Shown: positions 60,573 to 64,000 of the stretch, piece by piece | Numbering within the stretch: the stretch's first letter is position 1 | Layout: the number at the start of each line of letters is the position of its first letter | DNA from: Geoalkalibacter subterraneus | GTDB lineage: Bacteria; Desulfobacterota; Desulfuromonadia; Desulfuromonadales; Geoalkalibacteraceae | NCBI RefSeq assembly: GCF_000827125.1 | Contig: NZ_CP010311.1 | Location: 1,116,001 to 1,180,000 of the forward strand | Reading direction: 5' to 3' | DNA: 64,000 bases | Position numbers and translations under genes: made by a program | The notes under the pieces: model-generated | Told to the model about the DNA's origin: nothing | Databases searched by the model: none | The model's input: only the letters and a program-made list of their open reading frames with translations

Positions 60573-60881
60573 ATGAGTACATCACCTAATACCCGGGTCC
60601 GCCTGTTCGGCAATCTGCACACTTTGAGACGGGAGCGTGGATTGCCGACGACTGCCGAAATCCATCTTCCCCGGGAAGGGCGCTCTGCCCTGGAAGTTGC
60701 AGAGGGCCTTGATCTTCCCCTTGACCGAATCGAAGGTGTCTTCTGCAATCACCGCGCTTACGGGCTCGATCACGTCCTGCACCCCGGCGATGAAGTCGCC
60801 TTTATTCCGACCGGCGTTCCCGGACCCCATCGTTTTCTGCTCAGCATTCATGCCGCCGGCAAAAAATCGCGCCCCGACTGA
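60573..60881 (+). CDS. MoaD/ThiS-like beta-grasp protein
   Basis: This 102-residue protein has the ubiquitin-like beta-grasp pattern (TRVRLFGNLHTLRRERG, DRIEGVFCNHRAYGLDHVL then PGDEVAFIPTGVPGPHRFLL) known from MoaD/ThiS-related and Mut7-C-associated domains. It has no C-terminal Gly-Gly: the last residues are GKKSRPD, so sulfur carriage by the usual chemistry is doubtful. AGGAGG precedes the ATG. It directly follows the radical SAM gene, so the two may work together in maturing the tungsten enzyme. Confidence 0.75.
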   Translation: MSTSPNTRVRLFGNLHTLRRERGLPTTAEIHLPREGRSALEVAEGLDLPLDRIEGVFCNHRAYGLDHVLHPGDEVAFIPTGVPGPHRFLLSIHAAGKKSRPD

Positions 60882-60972
60882 CACTTCTTTTCTCTGATAA
60901 AAAACAAAGGGCGAAGATCCTTTACAGGTTTCCTCGCCCGGGATGGCATGTTTAGTTGCAACTGTTCAGCAT

Positions 60973-61075
60973 GGGCTCGCAACTCCCATGACAAGGACCA
61001 CTTTTCGCCATCCCTGGCCGTTTGATTGGCGCCATCCCTGGCGCCAAACATCCTTGTCATGGGAGTTGCGAGCCC
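60973..61075. repeat. 25-bp inverted repeat with structured loop
   Basis: The arms at 60973-60997 and 61051-61075 are perfect inverted copies (GGGCTCGCAACTCCCATGAC... and its complement). The 53-base loop holds GGCGCC-ATCCCT-GGCGCC and two CGCCATCCCTGGC-like units. It lies downstream of the small membrane-protein gene copy 2 and of the MoaD-like gene. No gene is present. Confidence 0.8.
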
Positions 61076-61112
61076 CGCGAGTTGAATAGTTACGTTCAGT
61101 TTTCAGTTCGGG

Positions 61113-61325
61113 TCAGTTGATCTGATGCTGCTGCTCGCGGCCGAAGCTTTTGGCGACGCCGAAGAGTACCAGGAATGCCGGGACCAGTTGGGCGACCACG
61201 ATCAGTCCGAAGAATCCGATGAAGGCCCAGACCAGCAGTCCGCTGTGTTCCGTTGCGCCGGCGGCGGCGAGGGCGGGAGAAGCAATACCGAGCAGGGTCA
61301 ACGTGGTCAACAGAGTCGCTTTCAT
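61113..61325 (-). CDS. Small membrane protein of unknown function (copy 2)
   Basis: The 70-residue protein is one Gln shorter than copy 1 and otherwise the same apart from silent or near-silent changes. It has a cleavable-type hydrophobic start and one membrane segment with FIGFFGLIVVAQLVPAFLVL. AAGGAGG precedes the ATG and a sigma-54 promoter is at 61400-61416. Here the neighbours are the MoaD-like gene and an MFS transporter. Sequence gives no enzymatic motif. Confidence 0.82.
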   Translation of the reverse strand: MKATLLTTLTLLGIASPALAAAGATEHSGLLVWAFIGFFGLIVVAQLVPAFLVLFGVAKSFGREQQHQIN

Positions 61326-61713
61326 GATGTTACCTCCTTTTCAGGGTTATCCGTGAGTGGCAAAGTCCACTGTGTTTTTTCGTTGTTGTCTTTCCATATA
61401 GCATCAGCGGTGCCAAGTATTGTTTTTCATGGAGATATAGTTTTAAGTTGCCGAAAATACAGGTTTATTTTTTGTAATTTTAGTGAACCCTTTTGGAGGG
61501 CTGGCGGGGAAGGATATTTTTTTTATACATTGAGGAAGAGATTTTTGGATCGGATAAACACTTATTTTTCCGCCAAAATCATGAAATTATTGCATGATTT
61601 TCTATTTCGGTTAATGTATGAAAATAATATGCGGTGGATAATAAAATCATTGGCGGAAGAAAATCGTCTGAATCCGGTCTCCTGAAAACAACCTCTTTGT
61701 AGGAGGACAGTCT
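61326..61713. other. Upstream region of small gene copy 2 and MFS leader
   Basis: These 388 bases hold the leader and sigma-54 promoter, an AT-rich stretch with a 9-bp inverted repeat AAAATCATG/CATGATTTT (61575-61601) and a segment conserved with copy 1 (61610-61665). The MFS gene starts at the right edge. No other gene is seen. Confidence 0.55.
61400..61416 (-). promoter_or_regulatory. Sigma-54 promoter of the small membrane-protein gene (copy 2)
   Basis: On the minus strand TTGGCACCGCTGATGCT has the TGGCAC element and the GC pair ten bases after GG. It is a closer match to consensus than copy 1 (TTGGCAT). Confidence 0.8.
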
Positions 61714-62940
61714 TTGAAGACCCTGGTCGAGCGCCTCTCCCCATCACGCCTGGTGCTGCTGGTCTGTACGGCGGAAATCCTGAGCATGACCGGCTTTGCT
61801 ACCTACCCGGCATTGCTGCCGCGGCTGCGGGCCGAGTGGGATATGAGCAACTCGGAGGCCGGACTGATCAGCGGAACTTTTTTCGTGGGTTACATGCTCG
61901 CCACCCCTTTCCTGGTCGGATTGACCGACCGCATCGACACCCGCCGTATTTATCTTCTTGCCACCATGCTGGCCTGCGCGGGCAGTCTCGGCTTTGCCCT
62001 GTTCGCCCAGGGTCTGCTGTCGGCCGTCTTTTTCCAGGTCCTGGTCGGTGCGGGACTTGCCGGAACCTATATGCCGGGCCTGCGTCTGCTGACCGATCAT
62101 TTTCGCGGTGCGGTCCCCAGTCGCGGGGTCGCCTTCTATACCGCCACTTTTGGCCTTGGTACAACCGGCTCTTTGCTGCTGGCCGGCGCTCTGGAACCGG
62201 TCGGCTGGCAGTGGGCGTTTTTCGCCGCAGCGGTGGGGCCTTTTATCGCCGGACCGCTCATTTTCTTCTCTTTCCCTGCGCGACCGCCGCAGGGCAGTGA
62301 CGCCCCGCCCGTTCCTGTTTTCGATTTCCGGCCGGTGCTGCGCAATCGCGAAGCCATGGGGTATATCCTCGGCTACGCGGCGCACTGCTGGGAGCTGTTC
62401 GGCCTGCGTTCCTGGCTACCGGCATTTTTTGCGTTCAGCCTGGGATTGACCGCCACTGAGGGCGGTTTCTGGTTCGGTGCAGCATCTCTGGCTGCCTGGG
62501 TCAACATGCTCGGGCCCCTGGCCAGCATCTTCGGCAACGAGGCGGCCGTCAAACGGGGGCGCCGCCGCCTGATCCTGTCCGCCATGACAGGCTCGGGGCT
62601 TCTTGCCTGCCTGGTGGGGTTCAGCGCACCGCTTCCCATCATCCTCGTCTTTATCCTGACGACTCTTTACTTCCTATGTGTCATGGGAGATTCCGCCGCC
62701 CTGACCGCCGGAATGGTAGCCGCCTCCGAACCGGGCCGCAAGGGAGCGGCCATGGCGCTGCATTCTCTGATGGGGTTCGGCGCAGGCTTTCTTGCGCCGC
62801 TGGCATTCGGGAGCGTGCTTGATGCCGCCGGCGGCAACGAATCCGTCACCGCCTGGGGGCTGGCTTTTGCGGCGCTGGGGGTCTGGTCGTTGGTCGCTGT
62901 GGGGTTGATGGTGCTGCGGAAAATTTTCTCTTCCAGCTAA
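61714..62940 (+). CDS. Major facilitator superfamily transporter
   Basis: The 408-residue protein has twelve predicted membrane segments and the MFS loop motif GLTDRIDTRRIYL between segments 2 and 3 (about residues 68-80), with an equivalent RRRLI in the second half. The start is a TTG at 61714 preceded by GGAGGACAG. It belongs to the CynX/NimT-like or nitrate/sugar-like groups by general look; the substrate is unknown. Its place at the end of the tungsten/alcohol locus suggests transport of an acid, alcohol or anion. Confidence 0.88.
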   Translation: MKTLVERLSPSRLVLLVCTAEILSMTGFATYPALLPRLRAEWDMSNSEAGLISGTFFVGYMLATPFLVGLTDRIDTRRIYLLATMLACAGSLGFALFAQGLLSAVFFQVLVGAGLAGTYMPGLRLLTDHFRGAVPSRGVAFYTATFGLGTTGSLLLAGALEPVGWQWAFFAAAVGPFIAGPLIFFSFPARPPQGSDAPPVPVFDFRPVLRNREAMGYILGYAAHCWELFGLRSWLPAFFAFSLGLTATEGGFWFGAASLAAWVNMLGPLASIFGNEAAVKRGRRRLILSAMTGSGLLACLVGFSAPLPIILVFILTTLYFLCVMGDSAALTAGMVAASEPGRKGAAMALHSLMGFGAGFLAPLAFGSVLDAAGGNESVTAWGLAFAALGVWSLVAVGLMVLRKIFSSS

Positions 62941-62968
62941 ACTGAAACCCCAGCCCATAAATCTGCGG

Positions 62969-63679
62969 TTAACCTGCTGCTGTGGCCCGAGTTGCCGTAT
63001 AAACCGACCGGTCCGAATCGACCTGCCCGTCCCTGAGCGATATCGTGCGCTGGAAATATTCCGTGTTTTCCTGGTTGTGAGTCACCATGACGATGGTCTG
63101 CCCTTCCTGGTTGAGATGGGCCAGCAGGTCCATGATCTCTTTGCTGGTCGTGGAATCCAGGCTACCGGTAGGTTCATCGGCCAGAATCAGCGGCGGCTTG
63201 TTGACCAGCGCCCGTGCAATGGCGACGCGCTCCTGTTCGCCGCCGGAGAGCTGGCTGGGCAAGTGGGTGGCGCGGTGTTCGAGACCAACTTTGGCCAGTA
63301 CTTCCCGGGCGCGGTCGCGCTTTTGGGGGGTGGGCATGCGCTTAATGGCCAATGGAAGCATGACGTTTTCCAGGGCGCTGAGGTAGGGCACCAGGTTGAA
63401 GGACTGGAAAACGAAGCCGAGATATTCGCGCCTGAAGTCGGCGAGCTTTTCACCGCCGAGAGCATGAATATCGATGCCGTCGATGACGACACGCCCATCA
63501 CTGGGACCGCACAGCCCACCGAGAATCGACAGAAATGTGCTTTTTCCTGACCCCGAGGGGCCCATCACGCCGAGAAAAGTTCCTTCCGATACGCTGAGGT
63601 TCAACCCACGCAACGCTTGTACGCAGTCGTTGCCGTTCTGGAAATTCCGGATCAGATTTTCAATTTCGATAAATGACAT
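62969..63679 (-). CDS. ABC transporter ATPase, LolD/MacB type
   Basis: The 236-residue ATPase has Walker [10 protein letters not shown] (about residues 40-48), signature [15 protein letters not shown] and Walker [13 protein letters not shown], all typical of the LolD/MacB/FtsE group that pairs with FtsX-like permeases. It follows, on the minus strand, a permease gene cut by the window edge. The pair could be a lipoprotein or peptide export system. Confidence 0.9.
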   Translation of the reverse strand: MSFIEIENLIRNFQNGNDCVQALRGLNLSVSEGTFLGVMGPSGSGKSTFLSILGGLCGPSDGRVVIDGIDIHALGGEKLADFRREYLGFVFQSFNLVPYLSALENVMLPLAIKRMPTPQKRDRAREVLAKVGLEHRATHLPSQLSGGEQERVAIARALVNKPPLILADEPTGSLDSTTSKEIMDLLAHLNQEGQTIVMVTHNQENTEYFQRTISLRDGQVDSDRSVYTATRATAAG

Positions 63680-63723
63680 GGGGCTCGATTCCTGTTCTCG
63701 CAGGGTTGAAAAACGTTGTAAAT

Positions 63724-64000
63724 CTACAGTGCGCGCAGGGCTTCGGTGGGCTCCATGCGGCTGGCATGCAGGGCCGGATAGATCGAGGCCAGAGAGCCGA
63801 CCGCGACTGCCAGCAGCAAAGCGCCGCCGAGCAGCAGCGGGTTGAACGCCAGGTGCGGGTGCTCTTCGGCCAGGAAAGGCAGGGCTGCCCAGGTGGCGGC
63901 CATGCCGGCCAGGTAGCCGAGGGCTCCGGCGATGAAGCTGACCGTCACCGCTTCTGTCATGATCAGGTGCACGACGTGGGTGCGGCGGAAACCCAGCGCG
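63724..64000 (-). CDS. FtsX-like ABC permease (5' part beyond window edge)
   Basis: The visible 91 codons are the C-terminal membrane domain of an FtsX/MacB-type permease: ALGFRRTHVVHLIMTEA and then LGGALLLAVAVGSLASIYPALHASRMEPTEALRAL, the family's usual ending. The reading frame is open to the last base of the window. It lies 44 bp before the ATPase gene in the same operon. Confidence 0.88.
   Translation of the reverse strand, partial: ALGFRRTHVVHLIMTEAVTVSFIAGALGYLAGMAATWAALPFLAEEHPHLAFNPLLLGGALLLAVAVGSLASIYPALHASRMEPTEALRAL

Larger units (their letters stand above)
61113..61453. repeat. Segmental duplication, copy 2 (small gene plus promoter)
   Basis: It is the partner of 39309-39652; gene, leader, GTGGCAAAGTCCAC motif and promoter are conserved almost base for base. 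Confidence 0.9.

Overview
The window reads as a chromosomal segment of a Desulfuromonadales-type bacterium (Geobacter/Desulfuromonas/Pelobacter relatives, Desulfobacterota). Pointers are a type IVa pilus cluster with a very short, aromatic-rich PilA followed by a short secreted partner, several -24/-12 (sigma-54) promoters with NtrC-family activators, a futalosine-pathway menaquinone gene (mqnA), multihaem cytochrome remnants, and a tungsten-type aldehyde oxidoreductase. Genus and species cannot be fixed from sequence reading alone. Most of the window is dense, co-oriented core genome; the decayed or mobile parts lie at 10.9-13.4 kb and 30.8-44.3 kb.

Layout. 0-3.4 kb: rnr (5' end cut by the window edge), ribF, aroE. 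3.4-10.9 kb: pilB, pilT, pilC, pilS, pilR. 10.9-13.4 kb: two toxin-antitoxin modules among palindromic intergenic repeats, ending in a sigma-54 promoter. 13.4-17.6 kb: pilA, a short PilA-partner gene, an ABC-2 exporter pair, a TPR-like protein and the prepilin peptidase pilD. 17.9-23.5 kb: pilMNOPQ. 23.6-29.9 kb: aroK, aroB, a TPR protein, a Roadblock protein, aroQ, an Xaa-Pro peptidase, accB, accC. 29.9-32.7 kb: lipoate/octanoate transferase, an efflux-channel fragment, mqnA, a Nudix hydrolase. 32.8-36.7 kb: tRNA-Leu, an IS200-type element, then fragments (P-type ATPase C-terminus, cytochrome with displaced tail, Rieske fused to a foreign tail) and a PCYCGC-like protein. 36.8-45.7 kb: copper-type P-ATPase, a small membrane protein gene, OYE, SulP and UspA remnants, MscS, a beta-hydroxyacid dehydrogenase, a methyltransferase, greB, cvfB.

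The most interesting part is 45.9-62.9 kb, which reads as one tungsten-cofactor and alcohol/aldehyde-oxidation locus. A tungsten-type aldehyde:ferredoxin oxidoreductase (aor) is followed by its own moaD and a MoeB/ThiF-like activating enzyme. Next come an iron-dependent alcohol dehydrogenase with a sigma-54 promoter, tupABC (tungstate uptake), moeA, a second iron alcohol dehydrogenase, a soluble histidine kinase with an NtrC-type regulator, a SPASM-like radical SAM protein, a second MoaD-like protein, and an MFS transporter. Two leaders, upstream of aor (minus strand) and upstream of tupA (plus strand), share the conserved blocks of the Moco/Tuco riboswitch class; the tupA leader also ends in an intrinsic terminator. 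The inferred logic is that alcohol is oxidised to aldehyde by the alcohol dehydrogenases and aldehyde to acid by AOR with ferredoxin reduction. Tungstate uptake and cofactor enzymes would be set by riboswitch feedback, and at least one dehydrogenase by the kinase/sigma-54 activator pair.

A further pattern is a family of small membrane-protein genes: two nearly identical copies (39.3 and 61.1 kb), each carrying its own -24/-12 promoter. Together with pilA, adh1 and a small ribbon-helix-helix-like gene at 45.9 kb, this gives five good sigma-54 promoter matches in 64 kb. The right edge holds a LolD/MacB-like ABC ATPase and the 3' part of its FtsX-like permease.
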